Source: JBBDXI01 sp040902425
GTDB lineage: Bacteria; Planctomycetota; Phycisphaerae; Phycisphaerales; UBA1924
Length of the DNA stretch: 64,000 bases
Reading direction: 5' to 3'
Assembly: GCA_040902425.1 (NCBI GenBank)
Contig: JBBDXI010000080.1
Coordinates: 29,391-93,390, forward strand
Part shown: positions 43,160 to 51,677 of the stretch, in pieces
How the letters are laid out: each line of letters opens with the position of its first letter
Position numbering within the stretch: position 1 is the stretch's first letter
The notes under the pieces: model-generated
The model's database searches: none
The model's input: the letters and a program-made list of their open reading frames with translations, nothing else
Told to the model about the DNA's origin: nothing
Made by a program: the position numbers and the translations under genes

Positions 43160-43183
43160 GGCCCGGGGCGGGGATGCCCCGGC
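43160..43183 (-). terminator. GC-rich hairpin after gcvT
   Basis: GGCCCGGGGC, loop GGGGAT, GCCCCGGCC: a strong stem beside element C, just after the gcvT stop on the minus strand. It lacks a T-run, so it may stabilise the 3' end rather than terminate by itself. The CCGGCCTACC following it resembles the right-arm end of element A in hldD. Confidence 0.35.
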
Positions 43184-43192
43184 CTACCGGGC

Positions 43193-44329
43193 TCAGGCCT
43201 TCGGCGCCTTGTAGAACGGCAGCTTGGCGACCTTGCCTTCGAGGAGACCACGGCCGGTGTCTACCTGGAGGGCTGCGCCGGGCACGGTGTGGGCGGTCTC
43301 GACGAAGCCCATGGCGATGGCGTGGCCGAGTGTGGGGGAGAGGCAGCCGCTGGTGACCTCGCCGACGGGTTTGCCGCCACCCCCCGCTGCGAGGATGGGG
43401 TTGCCCTGGCGGGCGGTGCGCTTGCCGTCGAGGGCGAGGCCGACGAGGCGGCGCCTGGGGCCGCCCTGGGCCACGGTCTGCTTCAGGGCCTCCATGCCGA
43501 TGAACGTCTCGCCGCGCTCGCCCTGGTCCTTGTCGAGGCTGATGGCGAAATCGACGCCGCACTCGAGGGCGTTGATCTCCTCGCCCAGTTCGTGGCCGTA
43601 GAGGGGCATGCCGGCCTCCATGCGGAGGCTGTCGCGGGCCCCGAGGCCGGCGGGGCGGATGATCGAGGTCTCCGATTTCACGTTCACATCGCGGAGCATG
43701 AGGCTCATGGCCATGCCGACAGCCCCGGCGGGGAGGATGACCTCGACGCCGTCCTCGCCGGTGTAGCCGGTGCGGCTGACGATCAGCTTCATGATCATCA
43801 GGTTCTTCACGGTGAAGCGGTATCGCTTCAGCGTCGGGATCTCGCTGGAGAACCGCGAGACCAGCGACATGACCTTCGGCCCCTGCAGGGCGACCATGGC
43901 CGTCGAGAGGGTCGCATCCTCGATCTTGAGCGCCAGCTCGCCCGCCGCCTTGACCTGCTCGAAGTGGGCGACGATCTTCTCACGGTTGGCCCCGTTGACG
44001 ACCATGTAGAACTCGTCGTCGTCCATGCGGTAGACGATCACGTCGTCGCGGACGCCGCCGCGCTCGTTGCAGACCAGGGAGTAGCGGCACTGGCCCGCCT
44101 CCATGTCGCTGACCCTGCGGGTGCAGGCGCGCTCGAGGAAGCGACGGGCGTGGCGCCCCGTGATCTTGAGGCGGCCCATGTGCGACACGTCGAAGAGCCC
44201 GCCGGAGGCGCGGACCTGCTGGTGCTCCTGGATGATGCCCGTGTACATCATGGGCATCTCCCAGCCGGCGAAATCGACCAACTTGGCGCCGTTCTCGACG
44301 TGGAACTGGTAGAGCGGTGTGCGCTGCAA
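43193..44329 (-). CDS. gcvT: Glycine cleavage system T protein (aminomethyltransferase)
   Basis: 378 residues, tetrahydrofolate-dependent aminomethyltransferase. RTPLYQFHVENGAKLVDFAG, DVSHMGRLKITG, the folate-binding region MVALQGPKV and RTGYTGEDGVEVIL, and the C-terminal beta-barrel with GNPILAAGGGGKPVGEVTSG. TTG 44329 is chosen because GGAGG lies six to seven bases upstream and the protein then starts as in relatives; a GTG at 44386 would add a proline-rich extension. gcvH and gcvP are not in the window, and no glycine riboswitch was recognised upstream. Confidence 0.95.
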   Translation of the reverse strand: MQRTPLYQFHVENGAKLVDFAGWEMPMMYTGIIQEHQQVRASGGLFDVSHMGRLKITGRHARRFLERACTRRVSDMEAGQCRYSLVCNERGGVRDDVIVYRMDDDEFYMVVNGANREKIVAHFEQVKAAGELALKIEDATLSTAMVALQGPKVMSLVSRFSSEIPTLKRYRFTVKNLMIMKLIVSRTGYTGEDGVEVILPAGAVGMAMSLMLRDVNVKSETSIIRPAGLGARDSLRMEAGMPLYGHELGEEINALECGVDFAISLDKDQGERGETFIGMEALKQTVAQGGPRRRLVGLALDGKRTARQGNPILAAGGGGKPVGEVTSGCLSPTLGHAIAMGFVETAHTVPGAALQVDTGRGLLEGKVAKLPFYKAPKA

Positions 44330-44477
44330 CGGGGGCCTCCGGTGAACGGGCAGGGCCCCCGGCGCGCCGGCCGGGCCGGCCCGCACCGGGGGCGGTACAC
44401 GCTAGCCGAACCGCGGCGCATCCGCCAGAGGGCGCGGGGGCGCGGGGGCGCTCTCAGGTTTCGTGCCGGGTCGGGAG

Positions 44478-44903
44478 TTACGCCCGAAGGCCGCGCTCGG
44501 CCATCCAGATCTTGACGCTGTCGCTGGCGGGCGGGTCGCGGAACTCGATGCCGACGGCGTAGCCCTCGCCCTCGGCGTAGCGCGACTGGCGGACGATGCC
44601 GAAGAGCGCCCGCTTGGCGCCCTCAGGCCCCGGGACCTCGAGGATCACGAGGCGCCCGGTGTGGATGTGGCGGCGGGAGCGGAGACCGATGCCGGCACGG
44701 CTGAGGTCCACGCCGCGGCACTTCCAGACGGGGCCGGGCTCGCCGCGGTCGTTGAGTTCCGAGACCCACACGGGCTTGACAAAAACGGTGCGCTCGTGGC
44801 GGCGGCGGTTGCGTGGCGCTGTGGCGTCGGCCTGCTCCGGCTGCGGGGCCGGGGCGGGCGTGGGGGGCGCCTCGGGGACTGGGGTGGGATCGGGGGTGTG
44901 CAT
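44478..44903 (-). CDS. PilZ domain protein
   Basis: 141 residues. After a proline/alanine-rich N-terminus of about 30 residues comes RRRHERTVFV, giving the RxxxR cyclic-di-GMP contact, then DLSRAGIGLRSRRHIHTG, the D/NxSxxG motif. Both signature motifs are intact, so binding is likely. The rest (GYAVGIEFRDPP) completes the six-stranded barrel. No output domain, so it acts by binding a partner. It lies 54 nt before panC on the same strand, and a second PilZ-like gene lies on the other side of panC. Confidence 0.87.
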   Translation of the reverse strand: MHTPDPTPVPEAPPTPAPAPQPEQADATAPRNRRRHERTVFVKPVWVSELNDRGEPGPVWKCRGVDLSRAGIGLRSRRHIHTGRLVILEVPGPEGAKRALFGIVRQSRYAEGEGYAVGIEFRDPPASDSVKIWMAERGLRA

Positions 44904-44957
44904 GGCGACCTGTGCAAGAGCAGATCGGTTCGGGCGGGCCCGACAATGAGGATGCCT

Positions 44958-45824
44958 TCATCCGGTTATCCGCCGCAGCGCGGTCCACGGCGCGTTATCG
45001 ATCAGTCTGACCGTCCCGATCCGTGCCGCGATGAGGGACCGGGCCGGTCGCCCGTCCCGTACCGGGCCCAGCGTTTCGCCGTCGCGGACCACGGCGTACT
45101 CGGGGGTGACGCCGGCAGCGCTGAGGACGCGGCGCATCGCGGTCTCGGCCTCGGGCGGAGTGGATGCCCGGCAGGCCTCCCCGAGCGCGTGCGGGATCCC
45201 GAGCGCGGCGGCGCGCTCGGACGGTCCGAGGAAGCGGTTGCGGCTGCTCATGGCGAGGCCGTCGGCGTCGCGCACCGTGGGGGCGGGGAGGATCTCGATT
45301 TGCGGCGCCTCGCGGAGGGCCATGGCACGGATGACCTGGAGCTGCTGCCAGTCCTTCTCGCCGAAGACCGCGGCCGCGGGGTTCAGCAGGTTGAACAGGC
45401 GGAGCACGACCTGGCAGACGCCGGCGAAGTGCCCGGGGCGGTGGGCATCCTCGAGGCCGGGGTCGGTGCCGACGGCGGGCAGGGGAGGCGTGGCCGGGGT
45501 GTTGCCGGCGGGGTAGACCGTTTCGAGGCCGGGTACGAACACGGTGGAGGCGCCGGCATCCCGGCAGAGGGCGAGGTCGTGCTCCTCGGTGCGCGGGTAG
45601 CGGTCGTAGTCCGATCGTTCGTTGAACTGGGTGGGGTTGACGAAGATGGTGACGACAGCGCCGAGCGGGTCGCGGCGCTCCCGGGCGGCGGCGGCGCCGA
45701 GGCGAATCAGAGCGGCGTGGCCCTCGTGCAGGGCGCCCATGGTGGGGATGAGCACACCGGCGCGCGGGGAGGCCGGGCCGAGGCCGGCGCGGCGGAGGTC
45801 GTCGGGGGTGCGGAGCACCTGCAT
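44958..45824 (-). CDS. panC: Pantothenate synthetase
   Basis: 288 residues. Joins pantoate and beta-alanine using ATP in coenzyme A synthesis. Signatures: IPTMGALHEGHAALI (HxGH), VVTIFVNPTQFNERSDYDRYPR, FGEKDWQQLQVIRA, GLAMSSRNRFL (KMSKS-equivalent SSRN). Start ATG 45824. No panB or panD nearby. It sits between two PilZ-family genes on the same strand with gaps of 54 and 32 nt, so the three may be one transcript. Confidence 0.96.
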   Translation of the reverse strand: MQVLRTPDDLRRAGLGPASPRAGVLIPTMGALHEGHAALIRLGAAAARERRDPLGAVVTIFVNPTQFNERSDYDRYPRTEEHDLALCRDAGASTVFVPGLETVYPAGNTPATPPLPAVGTDPGLEDAHRPGHFAGVCQVVLRLFNLLNPAAAVFGEKDWQQLQVIRAMALREAPQIEILPAPTVRDADGLAMSSRNRFLGPSERAAALGIPHALGEACRASTPPEAETAMRRVLSAAGVTPEYAVVRDGETLGPVRDGRPARSLIAARIGTVRLIDNAPWTALRRITG

Positions 45825-45856
45825 CGGGCTAAGGGTGGGCGGGCGCAGCGCCCGGG

Positions 45857-46300
45857 TCAAACGGCCCGGCGGGCGCGCAGGGCGGGCCAGTCGGCGATCT
45901 CCGGGCGCTCGGGGACCTTCAGCAGCTCGATCTCCACGCGGTACAGGCCGTCGCCGTCGTAGTCGCAGGAGCAGACCCGGCCGAAGAGGGCGACCGGCTG
46001 GTCGTCGATGAGGTGCACCGCGGCGAGGATCCGGCGGCCGGGGTAGCACATGCGGCGGGAGCGGAAGATCAGGTGGGAGCGGGAGAGCTCGCGGCCCTTG
46101 CCGGTCCACGTGGGGCCCGGGCGTTCGCGATCATCCAGCTCGCACAGGTCGAGGTCGGCGTCGAAGCGGACGCCGGCGGGGCGCCGGGGCCGGGGGGGCG
46201 GGGGCGGATCGTCCGGGCCGAGGAATCCGCTGGCGCCGGGCGGAGGCGGCAGGGCCGCGCCGAGGGTGTGGGCCGCGTTTCTGGTCGAGAACAGTGACAT
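45857..46300 (-). CDS. Divergent PilZ-like protein
   Basis: 147 residues. Layout follows the PilZ protein at 44.5 kb: proline-rich N-terminus, a basic stretch RPRRPAGVRF, then GRELSRSHLIFRSRRMCYPG and LYRVEIELLKVPERPEI. The second motif reads ExSxxH where D/NxSxxG is expected and the RxxxR is doubtful, so it may fold as PilZ without binding cyclic-di-GMP. First of a same-strand group with panC and the 44.5-kb PilZ gene. Start ATG 46300. Confidence 0.68.
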   Translation of the reverse strand: MSLFSTRNAAHTLGAALPPPPGASGFLGPDDPPPPPRPRRPAGVRFDADLDLCELDDRERPGPTWTGKGRELSRSHLIFRSRRMCYPGRRILAAVHLIDDQPVALFGRVCSCDYDGDGLYRVEIELLKVPERPEIADWPALRARRAV

Positions 46301-46448
46301 CGGGCCCCCTGGGCGGGATCTCCCCCGTCAGGGATCGGCGGGATCGGGGGGGCCCTTGGGAACGGTCCGGGGCCCTTCGGAGGGCGGCGGCGAGGGGGAC
46401 CGTCGTGGGCCTTAGAGCTTGACGGTCCGCGCCCGTACACTCGGGCTC

Positions 46449-47447
46449 ATGACCCCCCCCGCGGGGGCGCTGCGCTCGGCGCGGGGCCCCGATAACCACT
46501 CACGCGCGCGCGTGCACCTGCTGATCCCGACGCACACGACGCGGCACCTGGCCCTGTGCCTGGCGGGGGTGGCTGCGCAGACGAGGCCGCCGGCGACGGT
46601 GGTGCTGACGTGCGACACCGACGACCCGGCAGTAGGGGAGGTGGCCGCGGAGACCTGGGCGCGGGTCGGGGAGAGCCTGGCGGGGCGGGGGCTGGAACCG
46701 CCGCCGCTGGTGTTCACCTGCCGCCCGCACGCGGGAGAGGCGCGGCTGAACCAGGTCCGCAACAACGGGCTGAGGGCGCTGGAGGCCCGGGGCGCTGCGC
46801 GGGATGAGGATCTGGTGGTGGTGATCGACGGCGACATGCTGCTGGCGCCCGATGCGCTCGGGCGGCACGCGCGGCTGCGGGATGCGGGGTACGAGCTGAT
46901 CATCCCGTACCGCGTCGACCTCGATCCGGACACGACGACGGAAGTCTCGCTCGACTCGCTGCTGGGGCCGGATGCGGGCACGGCCATCGGGCGGTTCGCG
47001 CGGCCGTCACGGCTGGCGCCGCTGGGGGCACGTGACCGGCGCTACCGCCGGCAGTTGCTCCTCCGCCGGCTGGGGCTGACCAAGGGGCACAAGCCCAAAG
47101 TGCTCGGGGGGCACCACGCCGTGAGCGTGCGCCTGCTGCGGGCGATCAACGGGTACGACGAGGGGTACACCGGGTACGGGTACGACGACGATGACCTCTC
47201 GCGTCGCCTGCACGCGCTGCGGCCGCGGGTGCGGGCGGCGATCGCGGTGCGCGAGATCGTGGCGTACCACCTGTGGCACCCGTCGCGGGCGCCGGCGAGG
47301 CCGATCGACGCGCCGGGGTTTCAACGGTTCAGCCGCGCCGACCTGCCGGTGGTGGCGGCGGAGGGGTGGCATTCGCCCGCGCCGCAGCCCGCGCCGGAGG
47401 CGGCGGTCATTGACGCTGGAGAAAGACCGTCCGCGCGATCGCTCTGA
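46449..47447 (+). CDS. Family 2 glycosyltransferase with galactosyltransferase-like tail
   Basis: 332 residues. LLIPTHTTRHLALCLAGVAA opens a GT-A domain; LVVVIDGDMLL carries the DxD; KVLGGHHAVSVRLLRAINGY and GYGYDDDDLSRRL resemble the C-terminal galactosyltransferase acceptor region. Donor and acceptor unknown; probably surface polysaccharide. No membrane domain. Start ATG 46449. Its 3' end overlaps the convergent zinc-ribbon gene by 41 nt. Confidence 0.85.
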   Translation: MTPPAGALRSARGPDNHSRARVHLLIPTHTTRHLALCLAGVAAQTRPPATVVLTCDTDDPAVGEVAAETWARVGESLAGRGLEPPPLVFTCRPHAGEARLNQVRNNGLRALEARGAARDEDLVVVIDGDMLLAPDALGRHARLRDAGYELIIPYRVDLDPDTTTEVSLDSLLGPDAGTAIGRFARPSRLAPLGARDRRYRRQLLLRRLGLTKGHKPKVLGGHHAVSVRLLRAINGYDEGYTGYGYDDDDLSRRLHALRPRVRAAIAVREIVAYHLWHPSRAPARPIDAPGFQRFSRADLPVVAAEGWHSPAPQPAPEAAVIDAGERPSARSL

Positions 47448-47703
47448 AGAAGCGGCGGACCGCCCCGCCGACGCCGCCCTCCAGCCGGGATGGGAAGCCC
47501 CAGCCGGACCAGGCCCCCGCCTCGTCGAGCCCCTCGAGTTCCGCGTAGCTGCGGGGCGGGCGGGAGTACAGGTCCTCGCCGCAGCACGGGCAGACGAACG
47601 CCGGCTCGGGCTGGTCGGGCTGCACCTCCGGGCCGCCGTAGCCGCAGCGGAGGCAGGCGCGGACCTGGTACCGGTATGGCAGGCTGGAACGGACGGCACG
47701 CAT
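47407..47703 (-). CDS. Small zinc-ribbon protein
   Basis: 98 residues with two knuckles, CLRCGYGG and CPCCGEDL, about 18 residues apart, consistent with one zinc ribbon; then an acidic region (SYAELEGLDEAGAWSGWGF) and a C-terminal helix (VRRFFRAIARTVFLQ) that could be amphipathic. I do not recognise a family. Its last 41 nt overlap the end of the convergent glycosyltransferase gene. Confidence 0.62.
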   Translation of the reverse strand: MRAVRSSLPYRYQVRACLRCGYGGPEVQPDQPEPAFVCPCCGEDLYSRPPRSYAELEGLDEAGAWSGWGFPSRLEGGVGGAVRRFFRAIARTVFLQRQ

Positions 47704-47793
47704 GACAGACTCTACGGTCGGGCGCGGGGGGCGCGGCCATGCCTGCGCGTGACTTCACCTGTTCGACGGGATGAGAACGGGGCGAGAGGGCGC

Positions 47794-49758
47794 TCAGACC
47801 GGCTGCTTCGCCGGCGCGGGCGCGGGGGGGCAGAGCCAGCGCGCCACGGCGGGGTCCTGCGCGGCCGCGGGGCCGTAGCGCTGGGCCAGAGCCGCGGCGA
47901 CGAGGCCCATGAACAGCGGGCTGGGCCGCACCGGGCGGCTGGTCAGTTCCGGGTGGAACTGGCCGGCGATGAAGTAGGGGTGCGCGGGCCGCGGGCCGCC
48001 GGGCGTTTCCGGGGCGCTCTGCGGCAGCTCCATCAGCTGCATGATGTTCTGCTTCGAGTGCTTCCCGGAGAAGATCATGCCCGCGCCCTCGAGCTGCTGG
48101 ACGTACTGGGGGTTGACCTCGTAGCGGTGGCGGAAGCGCTCGCGGATGAGCGGGCGGTTGCCGTAGAGCAGGTGGGCGAGGGTGCCGGGGCGGAGCTGGA
48201 CATCCTGCGCCCCCAGGCGCATGGTGCCGCCCAAGCCCTCGATGCGGCGCTGCTCGGGGAGGTCGGTGATGACGGGGTGGGGCGTCTTGAAGCCGGGGGT
48301 GTCGAACTCGGTGCTGCCGGCGCCGTCGAGGCCGCAGACGTGGCGGGCGAACTCGATGACGGCGACCTGCATGCCCAGGCAGAGGCCCAGGTAGGGGACG
48401 CCGTTCTCGCGGCAGTGCTTGACGCAGGCGATCTTGCCCTCGACGCCGCGCTTGCCGAAGCCGCCGGGGAGGATGACGGCGTCCACGCCCCCCTCGACGC
48501 CGGTGCGGAGGCGGGTGGAGACGTTCTCGTCGGTGATGTCGGTGGTGTCGATCCAGCGGATCTCGATCGCGGCGCTGAGGTGTGCGGAGCAGTGCTCCAG
48601 CGCCTTGTCGATGGAGGCGTAGGCGTCGCGGAGGGAGGCGTACTTGCCGGTGAGGCCGACGGTGACCCGGCGCTTGCGTGGGGCGGTGAGCTGGCGGACG
48701 AAGCCGGTCCACTTCTCGCGGGCCTTGTCCTCGTGGGCGACATCCACGCGGTCGTGGATGCTCAGCAGGCTGAGCACCTCGCGGTCGAGGCCCTCCTGGC
48801 GCATCTCCTCAGGGATGGTGTAGATGCTGTCGCGGTCGTGCATGGAGAAGACGCGGCGCAGCGGCACGTTGCTGAACATCGCGATCTTCTGCATCACGGT
48901 GGCGTTGACGGGCTTGGTGGCCCGGCAGGCGATGAGGTGCGGCTGGATGCCGGCCTCCATCAGCCGCTTGATGCCGAGCTGCGCGGCCTTGCTCTTCTGC
49001 TCGCCGAGGGTGCGGGGCTCGATGATGTAGGTGAGGGCGACGAAGGCGGAGGAGCCGGGGCCCTCCTCGAAGGCCAGCTCGCGGAGGGCCTCGATATAGA
49101 CGGAGTTCTCGTAGTCGCCGACGGTGCCGCCGACCTCGATGACGACCACATCCGCCGGGCGCTGCCCGTCGCCGTACGCCGCCAGCTCGCGGATCTTGCG
49201 CTTCACCTCGCCGGTGACGTGGGGGATCCACTGGACATCGCGCCCGAGGTACCGGCCCTCGCGCTCGCGGTCGAGCACCTCGCGGAAGATCTGGCCGCTG
49301 GTGGTGAAGTTGCGGCGGGTCAGGTCCTGGTCGAGCATCCGCTCGTAGGTGCCCAGGTCCATGTCGCACTCGGTCCCGTCGTCGAGGACGAAGACCTCGC
49401 CGTGCCGGAAGGGGTTCAGCGTCCCCGAGTCGATGTTGAGGTAGCCCTCCATCTTGATCGGCGCGACGGAGAGGCCCTTGTCCTTGAGCATCTTCGCGAC
49501 GCTGCTCGCGAAGATGCCCTTGCCCAGCCCGGACATGACCGTGCCCAGCACGACGATGTACTTGTGGTAGCCCTTGCGGTAGCCCTCGGGGATGGGGCTG
49601 TAGAACTCGGTGTAGGTGGTGGACTCGGCAGCCCCGGAGAGGAGGTCCGAGCGGGAGCGGGCGGGGGTGTCGTCGGGGGCATCGGACCGGGCGGGGGGGC
49701 CATCCAGCTCCGCTTCGTCGAGCCACTGGCGGCCGTCCTTGCCGAGCGATGGGGGCAT
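47794..49758 (-). CDS. pyrG: CTP synthase, divergent, with N-terminal extension
   Basis: 654 residues; the usual length is about 540. Makes CTP from UTP, ATP and glutamine. The synthetase domain has VMSGLGKGIFASSVAKML, HGEVFVLDDGTECDMDLG, EVGGTVGDYENSVYIEAL; the glutaminase has GGFGKRGVEGKI, YLGLCLGMQVAVIEFA (nucleophile Cys) and QFHPELTSRP (catalytic His and Glu). The canonical KxDPYxNxDPGT reads KMEGYLNIDSGT here. An extra N-terminal segment of about 45 residues precedes the core. ATG 49758 is used; a GTG at 49773 is possible. Confidence 0.93.
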   Translation of the reverse strand: MPPSLGKDGRQWLDEAELDGPPARSDAPDDTPARSRSDLLSGAAESTTYTEFYSPIPEGYRKGYHKYIVVLGTVMSGLGKGIFASSVAKMLKDKGLSVAPIKMEGYLNIDSGTLNPFRHGEVFVLDDGTECDMDLGTYERMLDQDLTRRNFTTSGQIFREVLDREREGRYLGRDVQWIPHVTGEVKRKIRELAAYGDGQRPADVVVIEVGGTVGDYENSVYIEALRELAFEEGPGSSAFVALTYIIEPRTLGEQKSKAAQLGIKRLMEAGIQPHLIACRATKPVNATVMQKIAMFSNVPLRRVFSMHDRDSIYTIPEEMRQEGLDREVLSLLSIHDRVDVAHEDKAREKWTGFVRQLTAPRKRRVTVGLTGKYASLRDAYASIDKALEHCSAHLSAAIEIRWIDTTDITDENVSTRLRTGVEGGVDAVILPGGFGKRGVEGKIACVKHCRENGVPYLGLCLGMQVAVIEFARHVCGLDGAGSTEFDTPGFKTPHPVITDLPEQRRIEGLGGTMRLGAQDVQLRPGTLAHLLYGNRPLIRERFRHRYEVNPQYVQQLEGAGMIFSGKHSKQNIMQLMELPQSAPETPGGPRPAHPYFIAGQFHPELTSRPVRPSPLFMGLVAAALAQRYGPAAAQDPAVARWLCPPAPAPAKQPV

Positions 49759-49883
49759 GTCTGATCGTACCACAAGCGCGACGGATTCACCAGCGGCCGA
49801 AGGAACCTTCGCCGGGAAGAAGGGGGCCTCTCACGGGTGCGCGGGCGCCCGGGGCGGCGGCGGGGCGGGCCTATCGTCCGGTC

Positions 49884-50441
49884 ATGCCGGGTCCCGATGC
49901 TCGCGTGACGGCCCGCCGTCTGCTCCACCGAGGTCGCAAGTTCGATTTCGAGATGGTCGAGCATCCCGGGCCGGGGGGTAAGGTGCTGCGCCGCGAGGTG
50001 GTCCGGCACCCGGGGTCGGTGGTGATCGTGCCGATCCTGGAGGGGCCGGAGGGGGCGCGGGTCGTGCTGATCCGCAACTGGCGACCGGCGCTGGAGAAAG
50101 AGGTCCTCGAGCTCCCCGCGGGCACGCTGGAGCAGGGCGAAGAGCCGACGGCGTGCGCCCGGCGGGAGCTGTGCGAGGAGACGGGCTACGAGGCCGAGGC
50201 GGTGACGCTGCTCGGCCGGTTCTACACCTCGCCGGGGCTGTCGGATGAGTTCATGACGGCGTTCGTGGCGACGGGGCTGCGGCACGTGGGGCAGCGGCTG
50301 GAGGAGGATGAGCAGTTGACCGTCGAGCCGATGACGGTGCCGGCGGCGCTGGCGGCGGTCGAGCGCGGGGAGCTGGTGGATGCCAAGAGCATGTTGGCGC
50401 TGCTCCTGGCGGAGCGGCGGGGGATGCTGCGGGCGGGGTAG
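49884..50441 (+). CDS. Nudix hydrolase, ADP-ribose pyrophosphatase-like
   Basis: 185 residues. The Nudix box is exact: GTLEQGEEPTACARRELC then EETGYEA (Gx5Ex7REUxEExGU). RGRKFDFEMVEHPGPGGKVL and VVLIRNWRPALEKEVLELPAG match the ADP-ribose/nucleoside-diphosphate-sugar subfamily (NudF-like), which hydrolyses ADP-ribose to AMP and ribose-5-phosphate. ATG 49884 chosen over an upstream in-frame ATG at 49749. The site-2 protease gene begins 24 nt downstream. Confidence 0.88.
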   Translation: MPGPDARVTARRLLHRGRKFDFEMVEHPGPGGKVLRREVVRHPGSVVIVPILEGPEGARVVLIRNWRPALEKEVLELPAGTLEQGEEPTACARRELCEETGYEAEAVTLLGRFYTSPGLSDEFMTAFVATGLRHVGQRLEEDEQLTVEPMTVPAALAAVERGELVDAKSMLALLLAERRGMLRAG

Positions 50442-50465
50442 CCGGGACGGGCTGACGGAGCGGCC

Positions 50466-51545
50466 ATGGGCTGGGAGACGCGCGACTACAACCGGGACCA
50501 GGGCGGGGGGGGGTTCCGGGAGGGCCTGCGCCGGCTGTTCGGCGGCGCGGAGAACCCGCTGGGGTGGTCGCTGCGGCTGTACCGGGCGTGGGGAATCGAC
50601 GTCCGGCTGCACATCTTGTTCATTATCTTCGTCGTGATCGAGCTGCTCTACGGGGTGTTCGGATCGGGGATCGGCCTGCGCGACGCCGCGATGGCCGTGG
50701 GCAGCCTTTTCCTGCTTGTGCTGCTCCACGAGTACGGGCATTGCATCGCCTGTCGGAACGTGGGGGGGACGGCGGACCAGATCCTGCTCTGGCCGCTCGG
50801 CGGGCTCGCCTCCTGCGCTCCTCCCCCGAACTGGAGGGCGGACCTCATCACGACCATCGGGGGGCCCGCGGTGAACGCGGTGCTGTGGGTGCTGCTCGGT
50901 GGGGCGCTGCTGGTGGCGCTGCCGGAGAGCACCCGTCTCCAGGCGGTGCTGTTCAACCCGTTCGAGCCGGGGGCGGCGGTGGGGGCGCTGCAACTGGCCG
51001 ACGGTTCCCGGCCGCTCTGGCTCACGTGGCTCTGGTGGGTCTACTACCTCAACGCGGCGCTGTTCCTGTTCAACGTGCTCCTGCCGATGTACCCGATGGA
51101 CTCGGCGCGGATCGTGCAGGCGATCATCTGGGCCCGCGTGGGGCGGCGCCGGGCCACGGCGATCGTCGTGAACCTGGGGCTGGTGGTGGCGGTCGCGGTG
51201 GGGCTGATCGGCGCGATCCAGATGGCCGGGCTGCTCCTGGCGCTGGCGATCTTCTCGGGGTTCTCGTGCTGGAACGCGAAGAAGCAGCTGGCCGAGTCCG
51301 CGGGCGACCCGGCGCTCGAGGGGTACAACTTCGAGCGCGGCTACGCGGGGATGCCGGCGGAGGAGCCGGAGCCCGCCGCGGAGCGCGAGTCGCGGGCGCA
51401 GAAGCGGCGGCGGCAGCAGGAGGCCGAGGAGCAGGCGGAGCTGGACCGCATCCTGGCAAAGATTGCGCGGGCGGGGATGGCGAGCCTGACGCCGTCTGAG
51501 AAGCGCTGGCTGGAGCGGGCGACCGAGCGCCGGCGGCGGGCCTGA
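50466..51545 (+). CDS. Site-2 protease family (M50) intramembrane metalloprotease
   Basis: 359 residues. Zinc motif HEYGH at 88-92 in a membrane helix, GGPAVNAVLWVLLGG, and FNVLLPMYPMDSARI, where the Asp is the third zinc ligand. About five or six membrane helices. Residues about 300-359 form a charged cytoplasmic tail ending DRILAKIARAGMASLTPSE and a basic terminus, nearly the same module as at the C-terminus of the next gene product. Probably cleaves membrane-bound regulators such as anti-sigma factors. Start ATG 50466. Confidence 0.92.
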   Translation: MGWETRDYNRDQGGGGFREGLRRLFGGAENPLGWSLRLYRAWGIDVRLHILFIIFVVIELLYGVFGSGIGLRDAAMAVGSLFLLVLLHEYGHCIACRNVGGTADQILLWPLGGLASCAPPPNWRADLITTIGGPAVNAVLWVLLGGALLVALPESTRLQAVLFNPFEPGAAVGALQLADGSRPLWLTWLWWVYYLNAALFLFNVLLPMYPMDSARIVQAIIWARVGRRRATAIVVNLGLVVAVAVGLIGAIQMAGLLLALAIFSGFSCWNAKKQLAESAGDPALEGYNFERGYAGMPAEEPEPAAERESRAQKRRRQQEAEEQAELDRILAKIARAGMASLTPSEKRWLERATERRRRA

Positions 51546-51677
51546 GCGGTACCATCCGGCCGCGGCGGAGCGAAAGCCAGAACAGCGCATGGCCAAGCAG
51601 CACGTTGGCCGATGGTCCGGGGCGGCGTGCTGACGTGATCTGCGGCCCCGGTGTCCGCTGAGAGTGCTGCCTTTCCG

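Noticed and set aside
44330..44477. Glycine riboswitch before gcvT
   Set aside because: I looked for paired aptamer-like stems and conserved core bases and saw only generic GC-rich sequence.
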